A stretch of DNA of 12,685 nucleotides, from the NCBI GenBank assembly GCA_964446285.1, contig CAYUNT010000137.1:1-12685 (forward strand), written 5' to 3'. Of this stretch, positions 5,467 to 12,539 are shown in pieces; positions within the stretch are counted from its first letter, which is position 1; every line of letters starts with the position of its first letter. A program made the translations under genes and the position numbers. Source of the DNA: CAYUNT01 sp964446285 (GTDB lineage Bacteria; Sumerlaeota; Sumerlaeia; SLMS01; CAYUNT01). The notes under the pieces are model-generated. The model searched no databases and was not told the origin of the DNA. It saw only the letters and a list, made by a program, of their open reading frames with translations.

Positions 5467-8442
5467 TTATTTCGCGCGTTTGCGGCTTTTTGCGGTTTTG
5501 CGGGTGGATTTCTTTGGAGAGTTCGCCTGTTTTTTCGGAACGGCGGGGGATTCGGCGCGGGATGCGCTGCGGGCGGCGGAATGCGATTCGGCGAGCGCCA
5601 GTCCGAGCACATCGTCGATTCGCTCGACAAAGTGGAACCCCACGCCCTTTCGCACTTCCTCGGGGAGTTCGCTGTGGTCGTCCTTGTTCAGACTCGGCAA
5701 CAGGATCGTGCGGATTCCGGCGCGCTGGGCGGCCATGCACTTTTCCTTAATTCCGCCGACGGGGAGGATATTGCCGCGCAGGGTGATTTCGCCCGTCATG
5801 GCGAGGTAATCGCGCACGGGGCGTCCCGTCAGGAGCGAGGCGAGGGCGCTTGCGATCGCCGATCCCGCCGAGGGGCCGTCCTTGGGCACGGCGCCCGCCG
5901 GAACGTGGACATGGATATCGCTTTTGGAAAAAAGGTTTTCATCAAGCGCGAGGCGCTCGGATTGCGAATGCAAATAGGTCAGCGCCGCCTGAGCGGATTC
6001 CTTCATCACGTCGCCGAGCGATCCGGTGAGGATGAGTTTTCCCGATCCGGGATGGCGGCTGGCCTCGATGAAGAGGATGTCGCCTCCGGTGGGCGTCCAG
6101 GCCATGCCGATGGCGACCCCCGGCTGTCCCATGCGCTGCGCCATTTCGAGATACGCCTTGGGCGGGCCGAGGAATTCACGCAGATGGTCGGGCGTGATAT
6201 GGATCGGCGCGATGCGCGCCTTGCCTGCAGGCGGTTTGGGACGCCCGAACGCGCCGGGCAGTGTGTGCGGAGCGGGGTGCGATTCAATAGCATCCCCCGA
6301 GGGTTTTGCCGCTCCCGCGTCTGGCGCGCTTTTTTCTCCGGATTTCGCCTCGGCATTCGGTTTGGTGCTGGCGGCCGCCGGCTGATTTTCCAGCGGAGAG
6401 GCGGAGGAGGGCGAGGCGGAGGGAGAGGTCTCGGCCGGACCGAGCGCCTCGGCCAGGCGGCGCGCGGTTTTGCGGCAGATATTTGCGATCTCGCGCTGCA
6501 AATTCCGGACGCCCGCCTCGCGCGTGTAATCGCTTATCATCGCCATTACCGCCGGGCGCGTGAACTTGATTTCGCTCGCGCGCACGCCGTTGGCGATCAT
6601 CTCGCGCGGAATCAGGTAATCTCGCGCGATGAAATACTTCTCATTGGGCGTATAGCCGCTCAGTTCGATGATTTCCATGCGGTCGCGCAGCGGCCCCGGC
6701 ACGGGTTCGAGCTGGTTGGCCGTCGTGATGAACATCACGCGCGACAGATCAAATGGAACTTCCATGTAATGATCCGAGAATAGGTAATTCTGCTCGGGAT
6801 CGAGAACTTCGAGGAGGGCGGAAGCCGGGTCGCCGCGGAAATCCATACCGAGTTTGTCGATTTCGTCGAGCATGATGAGCGGGTTGTTCGAGCCGCAGTC
6901 CTTGAGCGACTTGATAATCCGCCCCGGCATCGCGCCGATGTAGGTGCGGCGGTGTCCGCGGATTTCGGCTTCGTCGCGGATTCCACCGAGCGAGAACCGC
7001 GTGAATCGCCGCCCCGTCGCACGTGCGATCGAACGCCCGAGGCTCGTTTTCCCGACGCCCGGCGCCCCGGCGAAGCACAAGATCGGCCCCTTCATGCTCT
7101 CGCGCAGCCGAAGCACGGCCAGGAATTCCAGAATCCGCTCCTTGATTTTCTCCAGTCCGTAGTGGTCTTCATCGAGGACCTTCGCCGCCATTTTGATGTC
7201 GATGTTGTCCGGCGTCGATTCCTCCCAGGGCAGGTCAAAGAACCATTCGAGATAGGTGCGGATCACGCCGTATTCGGCGGCGGCGGGCTGGAGCGCTTCG
7301 AGACGGTCGAGTTCCTTCGAGGCCACCTGGCGCGCGTAATCGGGCATTTTCTTTTTTTCCAGCCGCTCGCGCAGTTCGCGGATTTCCTTTTGGTGAGGCT
7401 CCTCCTCGCCGAGTTCCTGGCGGATTGCCCGCATCTGTTCGCGTAACACATATTGGCGCTGATTGCGGTCGATTTCCGTCTTCACCTGCGTTTGTATGCG
7501 CGATCCGAGTTCGAGAACCTGCAACTCGCGGCTGAGGAAGAAAAGAACCCGCTTCATCCTCGCCATCACGTTCGTTTCCCCAAGAATCTCCATCAACTCC
7601 TGGGTTTTCAGCTGGATGTTGCTCGCGATCAGGTCGGCCAGTTTGCCGGGTTCGGAGATGTTATTGGCCGCGACGCCCAGTTCCTCGGAGAGCGAGGAAA
7701 TTTCGATGATTTTCTGGAGCATCGAGAGCGCGGATTTTTTCAGCGCTTCGATTTCGACTTCGCTAGCTGCGGCTTCCTCATCTGGCATAACCGAAAGCCG
7801 CGCCTTTAAATACGGTTGTTCCAACGCCTTTTCGGCCAGTTGTGCGCGCGTAACGCCATGCACGAGCAGGCGCATCGAGCCGTCTGGAACGCGTAGCATT
7901 CGCAAAACCACGCACACCGTTCCGATGTCGTGAAGGTGCTCGAACTGGTCCGGCTCCTCGTCGCTGACTTCGCCCTTGCGCGTGAAAACGCCGATCAGGC
8001 GCTCGGCTTTAAGGGCGTCGTCCACCAATTGCTTGTGCGATTCGCGCGAAAGCGTAATGGGCGCGATCATGTGCGGGAAAACGACCAGTTTGTCCACTGG
8101 CAGGATGGGGAGCAGCGGAGGGAGATCGGTGACGCCTTCCTTTTTGCCGTCCTCTCCCGGCGCGGACGCTTCTCGTGCGCTGGCGGTTCCCGCTCCGCCG
8201 ATGGGAAGCTGGCGCGGAGGCTCTTTTTCCGGCTTGGGTGGGGTCTCATCGGGAGAATCAGGCGAAATATCCAGACCTGGACGGTCCGATCCAAGCGAAA
8301 CCTCGTCGATGTCCTCGCTGTCCGGAAGGAGCGCATCGAAAGAGAAAAGAACAAAGTCAATGGGACGCCCCAGCAGCAGGAAATCATGTTCCACCTGGGC
8401 GATCCACTGATCTGCGGCAGAAGGTTTGGAAATTTTGGTCAT
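5467..8442 (-). CDS. lon: ATP-dependent protease Lon with three extra low-complexity segments, 991 aa
   Basis: Lon unfolds and degrades damaged and regulatory proteins in the cytoplasm. The Lon N-domain starts near LPPLLPILPVDKLVVFPHM (107-125). The AAA+ module has Walker A GAPGVGKTS (459-467), Walker B LIMLDEIDK (522-530) and sensor Asn576. The protease domain has the KDGPSAGSA motif with nucleophile Ser858 and catalytic Lys899 in GGIKEK. The protein is about 200 residues longer than typical Lon (~780-810). The extra length is an N-terminal extension (1-~105, partly acidic/proline-rich), a Pro/Ala/Ser linker between AAA+ and protease domains (~668-742), and a basic tail (~953-991) ending KKSTRKTAKSRKRAK. 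The ATG has no Shine-Dalgarno and the frame is closed upstream by the Hsp20 stop, so no earlier ATG is possible. It lies 36 bp after hsp20. Confidence 0.96.
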   Translation of the reverse strand: MTKISKPSAADQWIAQVEHDFLLLGRPIDFVLFSFDALLPDSEDIDEVSLGSDRPGLDISPDSPDETPPKPEKEPPRQLPIGGAGTASAREASAPGEDGKKEGVTDLPPLLPILPVDKLVVFPHMIAPITLSRESHKQLVDDALKAERLIGVFTRKGEVSDEEPDQFEHLHDIGTVCVVLRMLRVPDGSMRLLVHGVTRAQLAEKALEQPYLKARLSVMPDEEAAASEVEIEALKKSALSMLQKIIEISSLSEELGVAANNISEPGKLADLIASNIQLKTQELMEILGETNVMARMKRVLFFLSRELQVLELGSRIQTQVKTEIDRNQRQYVLREQMRAIRQELGEEEPHQKEIRELRERLEKKKMPDYARQVASKELDRLEALQPAAAEYGVIRTYLEWFFDLPWEESTPDNIDIKMAAKVLDEDHYGLEKIKERILEFLAVLRLRESMKGPILCFAGAPGVGKTSLGRSIARATGRRFTRFSLGGIRDEAEIRGHRRTYIGAMPGRIIKSLKDCGSNNPLIMLDEIDKLGMDFRGDPASALLEVLDPEQNYLFSDHYMEVPFDLSRVMFITTANQLEPVPGPLRDRMEIIELSGYTPNEKYFIARDYLIPREMIANGVRASEIKFTRPAVMAMISDYTREAGVRNLQREIANICRKTARRLAEALGPAETSPSASPSSASPLENQPAAASTKPNAEAKSGEKSAPDAGAAKPSGDAIESHPAPHTLPGAFGRPKPPAGKARIAPIHITPDHLREFLGPPKAYLEMAQRMGQPGVAIGMAWTPTGGDILFIEASRHPGSGKLILTGSLGDVMKESAQAALTYLHSQSERLALDENLFSKSDIHVHVPAGAVPKDGPSAGSAIASALASLLTGRPVRDYLAMTGEITLRGNILPVGGIKEKCMAAQRAGIRTILLPSLNKDDHSELPEEVRKGVGFHFVERIDDVLGLALAESHSAARSASRAESPAVPKKQANSPKKSTRKTAKSRKRAK

Positions 8443-8478
8443 GGTTGAATAGGCGAACGCGTCGCCAGCGAGAGTGAT

Positions 8479-8910
8479 CTAGGATTCAATAGGAACCACT
8501 CGCGGCGCTCTTTTCTGTTTGGGCGCCACGATAAATAGATATCCTTCTTTGTATTCGGCCCGGATGTCCTGAAGGTCCAGATGGCGCGGAAGTTCAAAGG
8601 CCCGTTCAAACGCGCCGTGGCGGATTTCCACCAGGTGATAAACCAGTCCATGCTCTTCGCAGCCGCGCCGCCTGCGTCCCCGGACGATCAGAAGGCTCTG
8701 GTCCAATGTGATTTCCAGATCGTCGGGGTCTATGCCCGGGAGTTCCATCTTAATGACGATGGCGTCTGGCGACTCGAACACGTCCGCGGGTGGACTCCAA
8801 ACGCCAGAGGCCAGATTGAAGGAAAAGCCTTTGGCGCCCGGAACGATTTGGATTCCAGCGTCGGTTTGCGGCGCGGAGGCTGGCTCGGCTGTGGATCGTC
8901 GGCGACCCAT
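8479..8910 (-). CDS. Small heat-shock protein, Hsp20/alpha-crystallin family, 143 aa
   Basis: This ATP-independent holdase keeps unfolding proteins soluble for refolding by Hsp70 or degradation. The alpha-crystallin domain spans about residues 38-130. It begins WSPPADVFESPDAIVI, has the hallmark MELPGIDPDDLEI (55-67) and LLIVRGRRRR (73-82), and continues with the GAFERAFELP strand (99-108) and the EYKEGYLFIVAPK strand (119-131). The C-terminus RVVPIES holds a V-P-I version of the I-x-I oligomerisation motif. The N-terminal arm (~37 residues) is short. The frame stays open to 9045, but the ATG at 8910 has AAGGAG nine nt upstream and removes an Arg-rich, non-homologous leader. It sits between dnaK and lon, consistent with a proteostasis role. 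Confidence 0.92.
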   Translation of the reverse strand: MGRRRSTAEPASAPQTDAGIQIVPGAKGFSFNLASGVWSPPADVFESPDAIVIKMELPGIDPDDLEITLDQSLLIVRGRRRRGCEEHGLVYHLVEIRHGAFERAFELPRHLDLQDIRAEYKEGYLFIVAPKQKRAPRVVPIES

Positions 8911-8919
8911 GGCGGCATA

Positions 8920-8925
8920 CTCCTT
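8920..8925 (-). promoter_or_regulatory. Ribosome binding site that decides the Hsp20 start
   Basis: AAGGAG on the minus strand lies 9 nt before the ATG at 8910. The longer frame beginning at 9045 adds 45 residues with no resemblance to Hsp20 proteins, so this site favours the shorter protein. Confidence 0.75.
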
Positions 8926-8988
8926 GGTGCATTCGCGGCGGCGTCGGCCTTGCGCGGACTTTCCGGCTCCGCGCCTGCTACTCTCCGC

Positions 8989-9013
8989 CAAAAACCCCGG
9001 CTCAATCAAGCCA
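8989..9013 (-). terminator. Weak candidate terminator after dnaK
   Basis: On the minus strand CTGGCT and AGCCGG pair (one G-U) around a 6-nt loop, followed by GG and TTTTT. It lies about 60 nt past the dnaK stop codon and before the Hsp20 RBS. The stem is short and the T-run interrupted by G, so termination would be partial at best, allowing some readthrough into hsp20-lon. Confidence 0.25.
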
Positions 9014-9072
9014 GTTGCTTGCTCGCTCCGCTTCTCCTGGCGCAATGGGCGCTTTGCCGGGCTTTTCGCGCG

Positions 9073-11439
9073 TTATTTCGGATTTTGCGATCCGTCCGGC
9101 GGTTTTCGTTGCTGGGCCGGAAATAGCCACGAGGGAGGAGTGAATTTTTTAGGAGGGCCGGAAGGCTGAGCGGACGGCGGAGCGGGACGGCGGAGCGACG
9201 CGCCCGGAGTCTGTTGCGGCGAGTTCTCATCCGCATCTCTGGTGCCTCTGTCTGTTGCCTGCTCCGCCATGGACATGGGAGGAACAGGCTCTTCTGAATC
9301 CGGGGCAGGTACCTCTGCTTTTGGTTGCTTGCCCACCGCCTTTTTGCCCGCTTCAAGAACCTCGTGTTCCTCCAGCAGCTTGCCGGCCCCTGCTTCCTCA
9401 TACTCCTCTTCCAGGTCTGGGGTTGAGCCTGCCTTTTGGCCGGATGAATCGGAACGCGCGGCGGTTTTCGCCGCATTCTGTGTTTTGTCTTTTGATGTTT
9501 GAGATGCCGGAGGCGAGGGCGGCGCTGTTTCATTCGCGCCTTGCTCGACAGCGGCATTTTCCGCCCCGCTCAAATCCAGTTCCGCAAAGGCGCCCGCCGA
9601 CTCCGGAACCGCGCCCGAGGTTGTCCCCATTTTTTTCAGGAAGGGGTCTTGGGTGATTTTATATTTGCCCCGGATTGTAATGAAATCCATTTCGATGGCA
9701 TCGATTTCGATCCATTTTTGTCCGCGGGGAATCATATCCAGTTTGAACATGTCCTCTTTGATTTTCTTCAGGTCCTCTTCCGTAACCTGTTCCCCGGCGG
9801 CGTCGAGGAAATTCTGCATGTCGTATTGGATTTGTTGAATTCGCTGCAAGTGCTGCGAGGATTTCAAGAATGCCTGGTCTTCGGCGGAATGCTGCTCCGC
9901 TTCGGAAATAACCCGTTCCACGTCGCTTTCACTGGAGGCCACCGCCGGGTAGCTTTCCACGACAATCGACTGTGCCAGTCCGCTCGTCATATCCTGGGCG
10001 GAAACCTCGAGGATTCCGTTGGCGTCCACATGGAAACGGACCTCGATTTCCGGAACTTCACGGGGCGCGCGTGTGATTCCTGCCAGGCGGAACCGGGCCA
10101 AAGTGCGGTTGTCCTTGGCTGTGGCGCGTTCGCCCTGCAAGACGTGGACCATCACGGACGATTGATTGTCCACTACCGTGGTGAACCGCCGCGTTGCCGT
10201 GGTCGGGATGCTTGAGTTGCGCGCAATAAGCGGTTTGAACAACCCGCCGGCCAACTCGATGCCGAGCGACAAGGGCACGACATCCAGGAGCAGAATTTCC
10301 GTCAATTCGCCCGTGATGATTCCCGACTGGATGGCCGCGCCGAGTGCCACGGCCTCGTCCGGATTAATCGAGCGGTTTGGCTCCCTGTGGAATATGTCGC
10401 GGGCAATCTGCTGGACCGCGGGGATGCGCGTGGAACCGCCAACAAGAAGAACCGTTCCGATTTTGTCGGGCTTTAGATTGGCGTCCGAGAGCGCCTGTTC
10501 GCAGGGGCCTTTCAGGTTCTCCAGCAGAGGGGTGATGAGATTGATAAAGAACTCTCGGCTGATTTCGCGGTGAAAATGTTTGGGTCCGGAAGCATCCGCC
10601 ACGATGAACGGCAGCGAAATTGTGGTCGAAGTCAGAGTCGAAAGTTCACATTTCACCTTCTCTGCCGATTCATAAATCCGCTGAAGCGCCTGGGGGTCTT
10701 GAGAGGGATCGCAGTGCGTTTCCTCGCGAATGGCTTTGAGCATCCATTGCACCATGGCATGGTCGAGGTTGTCTCCCCCGAGCTGTGTGTCGCCGTTGGT
10801 CGAAAGGACCTCAAAAATTCCGCCCGAGAGTTGCAGGATTGTGACGTCGAACGTTCCGCCGCCAAAATCAAAGACGGCGATTTTTTCCTCTTTGTCGCGG
10901 GCGATTCCGTAGGCGAGCGCGGCGGCGGTTGGCTCGTTGATGATCCTCAGCACCTCGATGCCCGCCATCTCGGCGGCCCGCTTGGTGGCCACGCGCTGGC
11001 TGTCGTTGAAGTGCGCCGGGACGGTCACGACCGCTTGCAGAACATCCTCTCCCAGGAAGTCCTCGGCTGTGGTTCTCATTTTTTTCAGGATTTCGGCGCT
11101 GACCTGCTCGGGCGCCACGCGGCGTCCGCCCTCAAGTTCGATCAGGGCGGAATCCTCCGGGCCTTCCACCACTCGGAAGGGAAACTCGCCCAGGCGCTCG
11201 CTCACTTCGCTAAACCGGCGGCCCATCAGGCGTTTGGCCGACCGCACAATCATCCGCGGGCTGGCCACCATCTGGCGCTTGGCCAGTTCGCCCACGATGG
11301 TCTCCTCTTCTTTAAACAAAACCACCGAGGGCGTGATCTTCTGGCCTTCCGAATTCAGTATTGTTTCCGCTTGAGACCCCTCAACAAAGGCGACGACGGA
11401 ATTCGTTGTTCCGAGATCAATTCCTACGTGGCGGCTCAT
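9073..11439 (-). CDS. dnaK: Hsp70 chaperone (DnaK family) with divergent lid and long disordered tail, 788 aa
   Basis: This ATP-driven foldase binds exposed hydrophobic segments with J-protein help. The nucleotide-binding domain (1-~385) has GIDLGTTNS (6-14), NEPTAAALAYG (168-178), DFGGGTFDVTIL (191-202) and LLVGGSTRIP (331-340). The linker is ILLLDVVPL (382-390) and the beta substrate domain runs to ~500 (HVLQGER, DANGILEVSA). The lid starts normally (SDVERVISEAEQHSAEDQAF), then diverges into a short segment ending GKYKITQDPFLKKMG (~605). Residues 606-788 are Pro/Ala/Ser/Glu-rich, with an acidic patch near 675-695, and end QNPK, unlike the usual acidic C-terminal motif. E. coli DnaK is ~638 aa. 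The frame extends to 11484 with a TTG, but the ATG at 11439 places GIDLGTTNS correctly; only a weak AAGG lies 12 nt before it. No GrpE gene is adjacent. Confidence 0.95.
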   Translation of the reverse strand: MSRHVGIDLGTTNSVVAFVEGSQAETILNSEGQKITPSVVLFKEEETIVGELAKRQMVASPRMIVRSAKRLMGRRFSEVSERLGEFPFRVVEGPEDSALIELEGGRRVAPEQVSAEILKKMRTTAEDFLGEDVLQAVVTVPAHFNDSQRVATKRAAEMAGIEVLRIINEPTAAALAYGIARDKEEKIAVFDFGGGTFDVTILQLSGGIFEVLSTNGDTQLGGDNLDHAMVQWMLKAIREETHCDPSQDPQALQRIYESAEKVKCELSTLTSTTISLPFIVADASGPKHFHREISREFFINLITPLLENLKGPCEQALSDANLKPDKIGTVLLVGGSTRIPAVQQIARDIFHREPNRSINPDEAVALGAAIQSGIITGELTEILLLDVVPLSLGIELAGGLFKPLIARNSSIPTTATRRFTTVVDNQSSVMVHVLQGERATAKDNRTLARFRLAGITRAPREVPEIEVRFHVDANGILEVSAQDMTSGLAQSIVVESYPAVASSESDVERVISEAEQHSAEDQAFLKSSQHLQRIQQIQYDMQNFLDAAGEQVTEEDLKKIKEDMFKLDMIPRGQKWIEIDAIEMDFITIRGKYKITQDPFLKKMGTTSGAVPESAGAFAELDLSGAENAAVEQGANETAPPSPPASQTSKDKTQNAAKTAARSDSSGQKAGSTPDLEEEYEEAGAGKLLEEHEVLEAGKKAVGKQPKAEVPAPDSEEPVPPMSMAEQATDRGTRDADENSPQQTPGASLRRPAPPSAQPSGPPKKFTPPSWLFPAQQRKPPDGSQNPK

Positions 11440-11454
11440 TGTGGACGGGCGCCT

Positions 11455-11467
11455 TTCTTCAGAAGAA
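11455..11467. promoter_or_regulatory. 13-bp perfect palindrome in the dnaK leader
   Basis: TTCTTCAGAAGAA is a perfect palindrome around the A at 11461, about 15 nt before the dnaK start codon and overlapping the weak RBS region. It could be a repressor site or a small RNA structure; it does not match the CIRCE heat-shock operator (TTAGCACTC-N9-GAGTGCTAA). Function is conjecture. Confidence 0.35.
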
Positions 11468-11504
11468 TTCCTCGCGCCTGGCAAGCGGAGCGTGGCGGCG
11501 GTCT

Positions 11505-11525
11505 ATTTTCCCCCAATTCTATGCC
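11505..11525 (-). repeat. dnaK-upstream copy of the left-end repeat motif; possible -10 region
   Basis: Minus-strand sequence GGCATAGAATT followed by GGGGGAAAAT matches the motif at 452-472 (plus strand) at 19 of 21 positions, and matches both arms of the 17-89 palindrome less closely. It lies 66-86 nt upstream of the dnaK ATG and contains TAGAAT (11516-11521), one base off the -10 consensus, although no good -35 stands 17 nt further up. It may be a repeat remnant, a promoter element, or both. Confidence 0.45.
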
Positions 11526-11610
11526 ATTCCGGCTCCCTTTTATGCCTCAGAAGCGGCGGGCGGGAAATTCCTGGCGGTGCCGATTCCTTTCACCGTGCCA
11601 GAGCCGCCTC

Positions 11611-12441
11611 CTACTTTTTCCCCGAGAACTTCCTTATCAGGCCGGCGAAGAAACTGTTGCCGTCCTTTCCCGCGGCTTTATCCTTCAGGGCGGCCAGTTG
11701 CGTCTTGGCCGTCAAGTTGGTGGGTTCCCATCGAAGCACGTCTTCGTAAAGTTTTTTAGCCGCCGTAACAGCCCCCGCCGTCTCGTGGATTTCCGCCAGG
11801 ACCAATTTATATTCGATGTTATATGGGTCTTTTTCGATGGCGAATTGCGCGGCCTCGACGGCCCTTGTATAACTGCCCCGAGAACGGATCAAAGACACCG
11901 CCAACTTGAGATGATAATGCGGTTTTGTGTCGTCGTTTTGAATGGCGGCCTCGAAGAATGGAACCGCTTGCGCGAATTGGCGCGTATTGAAAAGCTGCAT
12001 CCCCTTCACATAAGCCCGCTCGGCGATCCCCGTGCGCTGGGCAACCAGTTCCGATCCTTTGATGGATGCGCCGCTCGAAGCTGCTCTCGCGGCAGATGGC
12101 TCCGCTCCTCCCGACCCGCTGCTCTGCGATGCCGCTGGCGGCGCGGCTGCAACCGGGGCGGGCGCGGCGGAGCCTTGCGAAGGGCTTGCTCTCCCGCCTC
12201 CACTACTGGTGCTTCTCTGGCCTTTCAGACTGGCGTCGTATTCCTGGCGCTTGGATGCGTCCTTCAGAACATTATAGGCAGCGGACACGGCCGCCAGCAT
12301 TTCTTCATTGCGCTTGCGCGATTCCGGATCGGGCGCTTTGTCCGGGTGCAACTTGCTGGCCAGGCCATAATAGGCCTTCTTGATCTCTCTTTCGGGAGAG
12401 TCGGGTGAAATCCCCAATATCTCATAGTAGGTCTTGGCCAT
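11611..12441 (-). CDS. J-domain co-chaperone with C-terminal TPR repeats, 276 aa
   Basis: The J domain (residues ~3-70) starts TYYEILGISPDSPEREIKKAYYGLA and carries the catalytic HPD motif at 32-34, which stimulates Hsp70 ATPase activity. A Ser/Ala/Pro/Gly-rich linker (~72-130) follows. Three TPR-like helical pairs then run at about 141-173, 175-208 and 209-242 (for example ERAYVKGMQLFNTRQFAQAVPFFEAAI and AAKKLYEDVLRWEPTN). The tail is basic (RKFSGKK). DnaJ's Gly/Phe region, zinc fingers and C-terminal substrate domains are absent, so this is a class C-type J protein, not classical DnaJ. TPRs commonly bind peptide tails of partners; the adjacent Hsp70, 171 bp downstream, is the obvious candidate. 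The start gives a standard J-domain N-terminus but has only a weak RBS (AGG about 10 nt upstream). Confidence 0.92.
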   Translation of the reverse strand: MAKTYYEILGISPDSPEREIKKAYYGLASKLHPDKAPDPESRKRNEEMLAAVSAAYNVLKDASKRQEYDASLKGQRSTSSGGGRASPSQGSAAPAPVAAAPPAASQSSGSGGAEPSAARAASSGASIKGSELVAQRTGIAERAYVKGMQLFNTRQFAQAVPFFEAAIQNDDTKPHYHLKLAVSLIRSRGSYTRAVEAAQFAIEKDPYNIEYKLVLAEIHETAGAVTAAKKLYEDVLRWEPTNLTAKTQLAALKDKAAGKDGNSFFAGLIRKFSGKK

Positions 12442-12517
12442 GCGACTAAAGCCTGCAAGCCTTGGCGAATTCGATGGGCGTCTGCGCGAGATTCCATGCT
12501 GCTCCTCGCGCGCTCGC

Positions 12518-12539
12518 CTGGAACCATGCCATGTTCCAG
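12518..12539. promoter_or_regulatory. Inverted repeat upstream of the J-protein gene
   Basis: CTGGAAC (12518-12524) and GTTCCAG (12533-12539) are perfect 7-bp arms around CATGCCAT. With one bulged C the pairing extends through CATG/CATG to about 10 bp. It lies 77-98 bp upstream of the J-gene start, where an operator or leader structure could control the chaperone block. No convincing -35/-10 pair, CIRCE or sigma-32-type promoter was recognised in the 244 bp upstream of the gene, which otherwise hold nothing I can support. The window ends at 12685, so further upstream control is out of view. Confidence 0.35.

Noticed and set aside
5425..6783. 452-codon open frame on the plus strand
   Set aside because: It lies antisense to lon in GC-rich sequence, has no recognisable family features and is Arg/Gly/Ala-rich, as expected of a codon-bias shadow.
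8911..9045. 45-residue N-terminal extension of Hsp20
   Set aside because: Arg-rich, unlike Hsp20 arms, and the strong RBS at 8920-8925 supports the internal ATG.
11440..11484. Upstream TTG start for dnaK adding 15 residues
   Set aside because: DnaK proteins begin a few residues before GIDLGTTNS; the ATG at 11439 fits.
10570..12408. 612-codon open frame on the plus strand across the dnaK and J-gene region
   Set aside because: It is antisense to two strongly supported genes and their spacer, with no coherent domain signature.
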